Of a stretch of DNA of 64,000 nucleotides, positions 24,227-31,689 are shown in pieces. The notes beneath the pieces are model-generated. The model made no database searches, had not been told where the DNA came from, and worked only from the letters and a program-made list of their open reading frames with translations. Numbering within the stretch: position 1 is the first letter of the stretch; every line of letters begins with the position of its first letter. Source of the DNA: CAYUNE01 sp964446115 (lineage in GTDB: Bacteria > Desulfobacterota > Desulfobulbia > Desulfobulbales > Desulfobulbaceae); the NCBI GenBank assembly GCA_964446115.1, contig CAYUNE010000027.1, forward strand, positions 142,009 through 206,008, in the 5' to 3' direction. The translations under genes were made by a program, and so were the position numbers.

Positions 24227-26605
24227 TTACACGGTTGCCGTGTTCATCTTTTCCAGTTCGCGGGTCAGGGAGCGGCGGATATGGTTGTATTCCGCCTCGG
24301 TTGCCGCCAGCAGCGAGGTCAGCGACTCCGGCTCCGACCCCGGTTTCGCGGCGTTTTCCAGCTGCCGGCAGAGATCGGCCAGTTCAACGGCACCCAGGTT
24401 GGCGCTTGATGATTTCAGGCTGTGGGCCGCCTCCCGCAGCCCGGCGGGGTTGTCGTCATGCACCGCTTCCCTGATACCCGCCATGAGGATGGGGGAAATT
24501 CCGAGGTACTGTTTGACGATGTCGCCTACCCGCTCCCGCCGACCCCGGCTGAGCAGCGATGTGATCAGCTCCGAATTTTCCAGGCAGGACAAGGCAAGGC
24601 TCTCCGCCTTTTCGGGTCGACCGCCGCCGGGCGGTTCCGCGGCGGGTCGCTCTTTTGTCTCCGGCTCCGGTCCGCCCAGCCGCCTTTTGAGCAAATTGTT
24701 CAGGGTAGTCATGGAAAACGGTTTGCTCAGGTAGTCGTCCATGCCCGCCCTGCTGCACTCATCCCGGACATCCTTGAGAACATTGGCGGTCATGGCGATG
24801 ATGGGCACCCGTTTCTTGCCGCTGGATTTCTCGTGGCTGCGGATTTTTCTTGCGGCCTCGAAGCCGTCCATGACCGGCATCTGGCAATCCATGAGGATCA
24901 GGTCATAGCTGGAGCGGGTCGCCGCCTCCACCGCCTCCCGGCCGTCGGCGGCAAGGTCGACCCGGCAATCCATGAGATAGAGGATCTCCCGGGTAACGTC
25001 CTGGTTGACCATATTGTCTTCCACCAGCAGAATTTTTTTGCCGAACTTCGTCAGGTCGGCAGGAATTTCCTCTTCATCGGAGACCGTCGCGCATCCCTGT
25101 TGGTGCCGGAGGGGATTTATCTCATCGGCGCCGCAGAGCTTGAGCGGCAGGGTGAACCGGAAGAGCGCGCCCATGCCGGGTTTGCTTTCAACACCGATTT
25201 CTCCGCCCATCAGCGTCACAAGCTGTTTGCAAATGGCCAGTCCCAGGCCGGTGCCGCCGTATCGCCTGGTGGTTGAGCTGTCGGCCTGGGAAAAGGCGGC
25301 AAAGATACGTTCCTGTTTGCGGCGGGGAATGCCGATGCCGGTATCCCGGACCGTGAAGCGGACCTGGAGGGTATCCCCGGCCCGGTGAAGAATGCGTACC
25401 TTCAGGGCCACCTCGCCTGCTTCCGTAAATTTGACCGCATTACCCAGCAGGTTCATGAGGATCTGTTTCAGGCGGGTGGAATCGCCCAGCAGGCGGGGGG
25501 GGATGTCTTCCGGAAGATCCTGCCTGAAGGCGAGCCCCTTGCCCCTGGCCCGCACCATCATCAGTTCCGTGGTCTCCTCCACTGTTTTCCGCAAGTCGAA
25601 TTCATGGTTTTCAAGATGGAGCTTGCCGGCTTCAATCTTGGAAAAGTCGAGGATTTCGTTGATGATATTCAGCAGGGCCTCGCCGGAACCCTTGATCGTC
25701 CGGGCGAATTTGCGATGTTTGGGATCAAGGTCCGCCTCCATGAGCAGCTCCGACATGCCGATGATGCCGTTCATGGGAGTGCGTATTTCATGGCTCATGG
25801 TGGCGAGAAATCGGCTCTTTGCCTGACTGGCGACCTCTGCCTTGCGTTTTTCCGAGATCAGTTTCCGGCTCATCTCTTCACGCAGGTTGACCTCCCGGCG
25901 CAGTTTCCTGTTCTTGTCCCGCTGGTCCCGGGAGATCTCCTCGAAGAGGGAGGCGAGGAAGAAATCCCTTCTGGTGTAATACTCCATGGTGTAGCAGGAA
26001 AACATGCCGATGAGGTTGGCGCTGATGAAAAAGAAGTTGTTGTTGATGAAGACCGGCAGCGGCGTGCCGGCGAGAAAGAGCGCGGCGATCTCGTAGAGAA
26101 GGACGATGAACCAGCCCACCAGGGAGGCGTGGATGAAGCGCATCTTCAGCAGCGTATAGCAGAACATGAAGATGAGAATCAGGCCGGCATAATAGGAAAA
26201 GCTCGCCGGCGGCGGCGCAACGACGATCATGGCGATGATGCCGGCGCCGCAGCTGATAGCTGTAAACGCGGTGAGCTGCCGGATATACTTTTGGAAAAAA
26301 TCGAAAAAGGTCAGCAGGACGGCGATGGTGATCAGGGGAATGACAAAGCCGTAACGGATGAGCCAGAGGATGTCTTTCTGATCCGGTACCAGGCCGGCAT
26401 CGAGAATGCCGAAAGCGCCGTACATGATGATGGCGAGGATACCGGAAAACCGAACGATTTGCAGGGAGGCCGTGTTGTGGCGGGCCAGAAATTTTTCTTC
26501 CAGCCGCTGACAATCTCCCCTGAAGGCCAGGGTTACCGGATGCAGGTGCAGCCTCTGTCCGCTTTTGCTCGTCCCTGCGTCGGGATTACCTGGGAGTGAA
26601 TTCAT
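24227..26605 (-). CDS. Hybrid sensor histidine kinase (membrane sensor-HisKA-HATPase-REC-HPt)
   Basis: This kinase of about 792 residues starts with six hydrophobic spans (roughly 49-205) connected by short loops. The sensor thus lies in the membrane with no large periplasmic domain. A coiled-coil stretch (about 218-265) precedes the HisKA box SHEIRTPMNG (His272). The ATPase boxes (RDTGIGIP, GGTGLGLAI), a receiver with phospho-Asp 573 (LILMDCQMPVMDG) and a C-terminal HPt domain with His728 (EAAHSLKSSSANLG) complete the His-Asp-His phosphorelay. The start is uncertain: ATG 26605 was taken, but ATG 26632 and GTG 26650 are in frame and no site has a good Shine-Dalgarno. No response regulator is next to it. 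The signal is unknown. Confidence 0.92.
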   Translation of the reverse strand: MNSLPGNPDAGTSKSGQRLHLHPVTLAFRGDCQRLEEKFLARHNTASLQIVRFSGILAIIMYGAFGILDAGLVPDQKDILWLIRYGFVIPLITIAVLLTFFDFFQKYIRQLTAFTAISCGAGIIAMIVVAPPPASFSYYAGLILIFMFCYTLLKMRFIHASLVGWFIVLLYEIAALFLAGTPLPVFINNNFFFISANLIGMFSCYTMEYYTRRDFFLASLFEEISRDQRDKNRKLRREVNLREEMSRKLISEKRKAEVASQAKSRFLATMSHEIRTPMNGIIGMSELLMEADLDPKHRKFARTIKGSGEALLNIINEILDFSKIEAGKLHLENHEFDLRKTVEETTELMMVRARGKGLAFRQDLPEDIPPRLLGDSTRLKQILMNLLGNAVKFTEAGEVALKVRILHRAGDTLQVRFTVRDTGIGIPRRKQERIFAAFSQADSSTTRRYGGTGLGLAICKQLVTLMGGEIGVESKPGMGALFRFTLPLKLCGADEINPLRHQQGCATVSDEEEIPADLTKFGKKILLVEDNMVNQDVTREILYLMDCRVDLAADGREAVEAATRSSYDLILMDCQMPVMDGFEAARKIRSHEKSSGKKRVPIIAMTANVLKDVRDECSRAGMDDYLSKPFSMTTLNNLLKRRLGGPEPETKERPAAEPPGGGRPEKAESLALSCLENSELITSLLSRGRRERVGDIVKQYLGISPILMAGIREAVHDDNPAGLREAAHSLKSSSANLGAVELADLCRQLENAAKPGSEPESLTSLLAATEAEYNHIRRSLTRELEKMNTATV

Positions 26606-26669
26606 ATAAGGAGGATCGCCTAGGATGATCATCTGAGAAAGCAGGCTCACACTTGTATCGGCCGTAACC

Positions 26670-26698
26670 TTGACAGGGTTTAGCCCCGGACTTATTGT
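26670..26698 (+). promoter_or_regulatory. Sigma70-like promoter of grpE
   Basis: A perfect TTGACA (26670-26675) and TATTGT (26693-26698) are 17 bases apart. They sit 110 bases before grpE and share the core CTTGACAGG and ATTGT with the site before dnaK. No CIRCE element was seen. Confidence 0.6.
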
Positions 26699-26808
26699 TC
26701 CGTCCAGGATTGATGATCATTTTCGGGTTTCCTGTCGGTTTATCAGTAATTTGCCGCGGTTGAGAATCTGAAAAAAAGATGAGGAAGCAAGAAAAGGGGA
26801 GATAAAAC

Positions 26809-27405
26809 GTGGTTGAGGAAAACCGGGAAAAACAGCAGAACAGGGCAACCGGACCGGAAGAGGAGATCGAGATTCCCGAGAACCTGGGCGAGGTGGATGA
26901 AATCGCCGGGACCGACGCCGATGAAGCGGAAAACGAGGTGGAACGGCTGCGGCGGGAGCTGGAAGAGAACCGCGACCGCATGCTGCGCATTGCCGCGGAA
27001 TCCGAGAATTTCAAAAAACGCATGCAGCGGGAACGGGATACGATGCTCAAATATGCCGGTGAAAATATCCTGCGGGAACTGCTGACCACTGTCGATAATC
27101 TGGACCGGGCTCTGGAACAGGTGGGTGACGGCGAGGGCGTTTCCCCGCAAAATGTCCAGGCCCTGATCGAAGGGGTGCAGCTGACTCGCAAGGGGCTGCT
27201 GGGCACCCTGGAGAAGTTCGAGGTAACGCCGCTTGAAAGTGTCGGCAAAAAGTTTGATCCGGAGCTGCACGAGGCCCTTACCATGGAGCCCAGCGACGAG
27301 GTTCCGGCCCAGCATGTGCTCCAGGAGTTCGTCAAAGGCTACAAGTTCAAGGACAGGTTGCTGCGGGCGGCCAAGGTGGCGGTATCCAACGGTCCCGCCG
27401 AATAG
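26809..27405 (+). CDS. grpE: Nucleotide exchange factor GrpE
   Basis: GrpE releases ADP from DnaK in the heat-shock chaperone cycle. The 198-residue protein has an acidic disordered N-terminus (about 1-45). A long coiled coil follows (VERLRRELEENRDRMLRIAA and FKKRMQRERDTMLKYA), then the compact beta domain with KKFDPELHEALTMEPS and VPAQHVLQEFVKGYKFKDRL, which are family hallmarks. The start is a GTG with AAGGGGAG eight bases upstream. dnaK follows after 138 bases with its own promoter-like site. hrcA and dnaJ, often in the same operon, are not present beside it. Confidence 0.96.
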   Translation: MVEENREKQQNRATGPEEEIEIPENLGEVDEIAGTDADEAENEVERLRRELEENRDRMLRIAAESENFKKRMQRERDTMLKYAGENILRELLTTVDNLDRALEQVGDGEGVSPQNVQALIEGVQLTRKGLLGTLEKFEVTPLESVGKKFDPELHEALTMEPSDEVPAQHVLQEFVKGYKFKDRLLRAAKVAVSNGPAE

Positions 27406-27444
27406 ATTTCCTCTTTATAAGGCGTCGTGGATCGGGAAATACCC

Positions 27445-27472
27445 TTGACAGGAATGAATTCGTACACATTGT
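27445..27472 (+). promoter_or_regulatory. Promoter-like site upstream of dnaK
   Basis: TTGACA (27445-27450) is followed after 16 bases by CATTGT (27467-27472). The CTTGACAGG core repeats the element before grpE, so both chaperone genes seem to be driven by a similar promoter. The -10 match is weak for sigma70 and could reflect an alternative sigma factor. Confidence 0.45.
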
Positions 27473-27543
27473 AAAGGTGGTATTGTCAGGAACAAATCAG
27501 CAGAACGGCTGATATGCTATAAAGGAGATAAGGAGATAAAATT

Positions 27544-29478
27544 ATGGGAAAGATTATCGGAATTGACCTGGGAACGACAAATTCCTGCGTGGCGATCATG
27601 GAGGGCGGCGAGCCCAAGGTGATCGAGAACGCCGAGGGCCAGCGGACAACCCCTTCCATCATCGCCTTTTCGGATAAGGGTGAACGGCTGGTGGGCCAGG
27701 TCGCCAAACGTCAGGCAGTGACCAATCCGGAAAGAACGCTGTTTGCCATCAAACGGCTCATCGGTCGCAAGTTCACCGATGCCGAGGTCAAGAAATCCAT
27801 CGAGGTCAGTCCCTTCAAGATCGTCGAAGATAAAAACGGCGATGCCGCCGTTGAGGTGGACGGCAAGGTCTACACACCGGCGGAGATTTCCGCCATGGTG
27901 CTGGGCAAGATGAAGAAGACCGCCGAGGAGTACCTGGGCGAGGAGGTGACCGACGCGGTTATTACCGTGCCCGCCTATTTTAACGACAGCCAGCGGCAGT
28001 CCACCAAGGATGCCGGCAAGATCGCCGGACTCAACGTCCAGCGTATCATCAACGAGCCCACGGCCGCCTCCCTGGCCTATGGCCTGGACAAGAAGGGCGA
28101 GGAAAAGATTGCGGTTTTCGACCTGGGTGGCGGTACCTTCGATATTTCCATTCTCGAAATCGGCGATGGCGTCTTCGAGGTCAAGTCCACCAACGGCGAC
28201 ACCTTCCTCGGCGGCGAGGACTTTGACATGCGCATCGTCAACTGGCTGGCCGACGAGTTCAAGCGCGACCAGGGCATTGATCTGCGCAACGACAAGATGG
28301 CCCTGCAGCGACTGAAGGAAGAGGGGGAGAAGGCCAAGATGGAACTCTCCACCACCCTGGAGACGGAAATCAACCTGCCCTTTATCACCGCCGATGCCGG
28401 CGGGCCCAAGCATCTCAACGTCAAACTGACCCGGGCCAAGCTCGAAAGCCTGGTGGAGGATCTGATCAACCGCACCGAAGGCCCCTGTCAGACGGCGCTC
28501 AAGGATGCCGGAATCAGCGCCGGCGACATCGACGAGGTGATCCTGGTCGGCGGAATGACGAGAATGCCCAAGGTGCGCGACAAGGTAAAGGAGATCTTCG
28601 GCAAGGAACCGCACAAGGGGGTCAATCCCGACGAGGTGGTGGCCATCGGCGCCGCCATCCAGGGCGGTGTGCTCAAGGGTGATGTCAAGGATGTCCTGCT
28701 CCTCGACGTCACACCGCTTTCTTTGGGTATCGAGACCCTGGGTGGGGTGATGACCAAGTTGATCGAAAAGAACACAACGGTGCCCACCAAGAAGAGCCAG
28801 GTGTTTTCCACGGCCGCAGACAATCAGCCGGCCGTGTCCATCCACGTGCTCCAGGGTGAGCGGGAAATGGCCCAGTACAACAAGACCATCGGTCGTTTCG
28901 AACTCACCGATATTCCCCCGGCGCCCCGCGGCGTGCCGCAGATCGAGGTAACCTTTGACCTGGATGCCAACGGTATTCTGCACGTTTCGGCCAAGGATCT
29001 CGGTACCGGCAAGGAGCAGTCCATCCGTATCACCGCCTCGTCCGGACTCTCCGAAGAGGAGATCGAACGGATGAAAAAGGATGCCGAACTCCATGCCGAG
29101 GAGGACAAGAAGCGCAAACAGTTGGTGGAAACCAAGAACCAGGCCGATGCGCTCATCCATGCCACCGAAAAGAGCATGAAAGACCTGGGCGACAAGGTGG
29201 ACGGTGCCACCCGCAGCGCGGTGGAAACGGAGATCGGCAATGTGAAGAAGGCGCTGGAAAGCGATGATGTGGACGCCATTAACAAGGCGGTTGAAGCCCT
29301 GACCCAGGCATCCCATAAACTGGCCGAGATGATGTACAGCCAGGCGGCCAAGGACCAGGGAGCCGGCGGTGATCCCGGCGGCGGCGCCGGAGCCGGGGCA
29401 GCCGGCGGGGCCGGACCCTCCGCCGGAGGCAGTGACGACGATGATGTCGTTGATGCCGATTTCGAAGAGGTAAAGTAA
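27544..29478 (+). CDS. dnaK: Chaperone DnaK (Hsp70)
   Basis: DnaK binds unfolded proteins in an ATP-driven cycle with GrpE and DnaJ. The 644-residue protein has the full family layout. The ATPase domain (1-385) starts with IIGIDLGTTNSCVAI and includes VITVPAYFNDSQRQ, FDLGGGTFDISILE and ILVGGMTRMPKV. The conserved linker is DVLLLDVTPLSLGIET. The substrate domain contains QVFSTAADNQPAVSIHVLQG, and the helical lid ends in a Gly/Ala-rich tail with DVVDADFEEVK. The leader has two nearly identical Shine-Dalgarno units in tandem (AAGGAGATAAGGAGATAAAA), which suggests strong translation. A clear terminator follows. Confidence 0.98.
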   Translation: MGKIIGIDLGTTNSCVAIMEGGEPKVIENAEGQRTTPSIIAFSDKGERLVGQVAKRQAVTNPERTLFAIKRLIGRKFTDAEVKKSIEVSPFKIVEDKNGDAAVEVDGKVYTPAEISAMVLGKMKKTAEEYLGEEVTDAVITVPAYFNDSQRQSTKDAGKIAGLNVQRIINEPTAASLAYGLDKKGEEKIAVFDLGGGTFDISILEIGDGVFEVKSTNGDTFLGGEDFDMRIVNWLADEFKRDQGIDLRNDKMALQRLKEEGEKAKMELSTTLETEINLPFITADAGGPKHLNVKLTRAKLESLVEDLINRTEGPCQTALKDAGISAGDIDEVILVGGMTRMPKVRDKVKEIFGKEPHKGVNPDEVVAIGAAIQGGVLKGDVKDVLLLDVTPLSLGIETLGGVMTKLIEKNTTVPTKKSQVFSTAADNQPAVSIHVLQGEREMAQYNKTIGRFELTDIPPAPRGVPQIEVTFDLDANGILHVSAKDLGTGKEQSIRITASSGLSEEEIERMKKDAELHAEEDKKRKQLVETKNQADALIHATEKSMKDLGDKVDGATRSAVETEIGNVKKALESDDVDAINKAVEALTQASHKLAEMMYSQAAKDQGAGGDPGGGAGAGAAGGAGPSAGGSDDDDVVDADFEEVK

Positions 29479-29508
29479 AATAGCCCATTCACTTTCAGGG
29501 ATTTACGG

Positions 29509-29542
29509 GAGCGCGAGTTGATTTCTCGCGCTCTTTTTTTTT
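29509..29542 (+). terminator. Rho-independent terminator of dnaK
   Basis: GAGCGCGAG (29509-29517) pairs perfectly with CTCGCGCTC (29525-29533) over a 7-base loop, followed by nine T residues (29534-29542). Confidence 0.92.
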
Positions 29543-29687
29543 GCCTGCCCCGGGGAGATCCGCCTTTTTCTTGCCTTTCCCCGGAAACATCGGATGATTT
29601 TTCCGGCGGATAAGGTAGAATGACCCCTGAAAATTTTAGCGGCTTTTGATAAAAGGACGAACAGGGGAAACAAGCAACGAGGAGAGC

Positions 29688-30656
29688 ATGAAGAGAGTTC
29701 TATCCGGCATCCAGCCTTCGGGAAAACTGCATATCGGCAACTACTTCGGCATGATGAAGACGATGATCAATTTTATGGAGGAGTCCGATCTCTATGTCTT
29801 TATCGTCGATCTGCACGCACTGACCACGGTTCATGACCGCGAACGCCTCCGCCGGGGCACCCTGGAGGCGGCCGCGGATTTTCTGTCTCTGGGCCTAGAT
29901 CCGGATCGCTGTACCTTCTGGGTGCAGTCGGATGTTCCTGAAGTATGTGAGCTTTCGTGGATTCTGTCCACTCTGACCCCCATGGGTCTGCTGGAACGCT
30001 GTCACTCCTACAAGGACAAGGTTGCCAAGGGAATCGCCGCCAGCCACGGACTCTTCGCCTATCCTGTGCTCATGGCCGCGGATATTCTGCTCTATCAGTC
30101 GGAAATCGTGCCCGTGGGCAAGGACCAGAAGCAGCACCTTGAGGTGGCCCGCGACATTGCCGTCAAGTTCAACAACACCTTCGGCGAGACCTTTGTGGTT
30201 CCGGAGCCGGCCATCGGCACCACAACCGCAGTGGTGCCGGGAATCGACGGCCAAAAGATGTCCAAGTCCTATGGCAATACCATCCCCATCTTTTTAGAGG
30301 AGAAACCGCTGCGCAAACGGGTAATGTCCATCGTCACCGATTCCACCCCGGTGGAGGAACCCAAGGATCCGGAGACCTGCAACCTCTTCAGGATCTTCAG
30401 CCTTTTCGCCTCCGACGAGCGTCTGGCCGAGGTCCGCGATCTCTACGAGAACGGCGGCGCCGCCTACGGCTATCTCAAGCAGGAGCTCTTCGAACTCATC
30501 AACGACCACTTTGCAAATGCCCGGAAAAAACGCCGGGAACTGCTTGCCGACCCCGATCACCTGCGCGACATCCTCCGCAGGGGAGCAGCCAAAGCCCGCA
30601 CCAGGGCCGCAGCAACCCTGGACAAGGTCCGCGACCGGGTGGGACTTACCTATTGA
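29688..30656 (+). CDS. trpS: Tryptophanyl-tRNA synthetase
   Basis: This class I synthetase charges tRNA-Trp. The protein is 322 residues from the ATG at 29688, which has GAGGAGAGC upstream; an in-frame Met 14 codons earlier has no support. It begins SGIQPSGKLHIGNYFG, which contains the HIGN version of the HIGH motif, and continues with YQSEIVPVGKDQKQHLE. It ends its catalytic domain with GQKMSKSYGN, which contains the KMSKS motif. The C-terminal helical domain (about 200-322) binds the anticodon. The stop codon overlaps the 3' end of the opposing metallo-beta-lactamase gene by seven bases. It is separated from dnaK by a terminator, so it is probably transcribed alone. Confidence 0.97.
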   Translation: MKRVLSGIQPSGKLHIGNYFGMMKTMINFMEESDLYVFIVDLHALTTVHDRERLRRGTLEAAADFLSLGLDPDRCTFWVQSDVPEVCELSWILSTLTPMGLLERCHSYKDKVAKGIAASHGLFAYPVLMAADILLYQSEIVPVGKDQKQHLEVARDIAVKFNNTFGETFVVPEPAIGTTTAVVPGIDGQKMSKSYGNTIPIFLEEKPLRKRVMSIVTDSTPVEEPKDPETCNLFRIFSLFASDERLAEVRDLYENGGAAYGYLKQELFELINDHFANARKKRRELLADPDHLRDILRRGAAKARTRAAATLDKVRDRVGLTY

Positions 30657-31549
30657 CCGGATGTTGAAATGGTAAGGCCTGCCTGATCAACGGCTATCTC
30701 CACATCTCCTGCCGACCCGTTGACATACACCGGAATTTTCTTCCGTTCAAACCATTGTCGGATCCTGCGGCTGCGATTCGATTCCCATAGCGTGCGGGGA
30801 GCCGGCACCAGGCCGGCCTTTGGGTTTACCTTCTCGAAAAAGATGTCAGGCACCGTGGTTTCTGTTCCGTGGTGGGGAACCTTGAGCAGGTCCGCCTCCA
30901 GTTCTTCACTATTTCCGGCAAGCCAGGTACCTATTTTGAGGTTCAAATCGCCGGTAAAGAGAATTTTTTTACCATGGACCCGCAGCATCATCACCAGGGA
31001 CATATCGTTGATGTCCGTGCTGCCGACCGGCGTATGGACGCCGTCGAAGGCGTAGAGGATATCCAGGGTCACAGCCGGGGCCAGATCAAAGTGAAGTCCG
31101 GGGAGGGCTTCATGGACTTGAGCGCCATACCGCACCAGCCTTTCCCGCATGTTCACCACGTCCCGGTAATCGCATCCCCAGGGGCGTTCGCGGTTACATA
31201 CCTCTTGATCAGGCAGGTTGAAATAGACATGACCCAGCCGGATATGGTGTGCCATCATCGCCGCCAGGCCGCCATAATGATCTTTGTGGGGATGGGTGAT
31301 GAAGATCGTATCAATGTTTGTGATTTCATGTTGTTCCAGCCAGGGAATGAGTCCCTGATCCGCAGTGGTGTAATGACCGGTGTCGATCATGATGTTTCTG
31401 CCATCTGCCAATTGCAGAATATGGGCATCGGCCTGCTGGCCGGAGTAGTTGACATTGATCATGGTCCAGCGAAACAGGGCATCTTCGTCGGTGCAGGCAC
31501 CGGAAAGAGCGGCGCCAACGACGACGGCAGCGAATAATAGTGATTTCAT
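30650..31549 (-). CDS. Exported metallo-beta-lactamase-fold protein (ComEC C-terminal-like)
   Basis: The 299-residue protein begins with an export signal (MKSLLFAAVVVGAALSGACT). The Cys at residue 19 could be a lipid attachment site, though the box is not ideal. The mature part carries metallo-beta-lactamase motifs: MIDTGHYTTAD, THPHKDHYGG (HxHxDH), an Asp in LFTGDLN, and PHHGTETT. The order ILFTGDLNLKIGTWL then LLKVPHHGT matches the ComEC/Rec2 C-terminal nuclease-like subfamily, here without the ComEC membrane channel. It may hydrolyse nucleic acid or another phosphodiester outside the cytoplasmic membrane; the substrate is unknown. Its 3' end overlaps trpS by seven bases. The POR terminator (31625-31660) isolates it, so it should have its own promoter within about 70 bases. 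Confidence 0.85.
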   Translation of the reverse strand: MKSLLFAAVVVGAALSGACTDEDALFRWTMINVNYSGQQADAHILQLADGRNIMIDTGHYTTADQGLIPWLEQHEITNIDTIFITHPHKDHYGGLAAMMAHHIRLGHVYFNLPDQEVCNRERPWGCDYRDVVNMRERLVRYGAQVHEALPGLHFDLAPAVTLDILYAFDGVHTPVGSTDINDMSLVMMLRVHGKKILFTGDLNLKIGTWLAGNSEELEADLLKVPHHGTETTVPDIFFEKVNPKAGLVPAPRTLWESNRSRRIRQWFERKKIPVYVNGSAGDVEIAVDQAGLTISTSGQ

Positions 31550-31624
31550 GGCTACGCATTGATTGGCAGCATCGGCTTTGTAGCTTTACTGCTTTCCCAT
31601 TTCACGATGGAAATTTTCCCGTAA

Positions 31625-31660
31625 TGAAAAAGGCCGTCACCGGAATCCGGTGACGGCCTT
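31625..31660 (-). terminator. Rho-independent terminator of the pyruvate:ferredoxin oxidoreductase gene
   Basis: A perfect 14-base stem (AAGGCCGTCACCGG at 31630-31643 with CCGGTGACGGCCTT at 31647-31660) with a 3-base loop is followed on the minus strand by TTTTTC. A weaker T run on the other side could also stop plus-strand transcripts. Confidence 0.9.
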
Positions 31661-31689
31661 TGGTTTTTCCGAAAGACGGAAGGGTGAAA

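Noticed and set aside
26700..26808. CIRCE element before grpE
   Set aside because: I looked for TTAGCACTC-N9-GAGTGCTAA or close variants and found none; a TTAGC at 26679 has no matching partner.
27517..29316. Open frame of 599 codons antisense to dnaK
   Set aside because: dnaK is certain. The antisense translation is a known type of artefact of dnaK codon use and has no ribosome-binding site or promoter.
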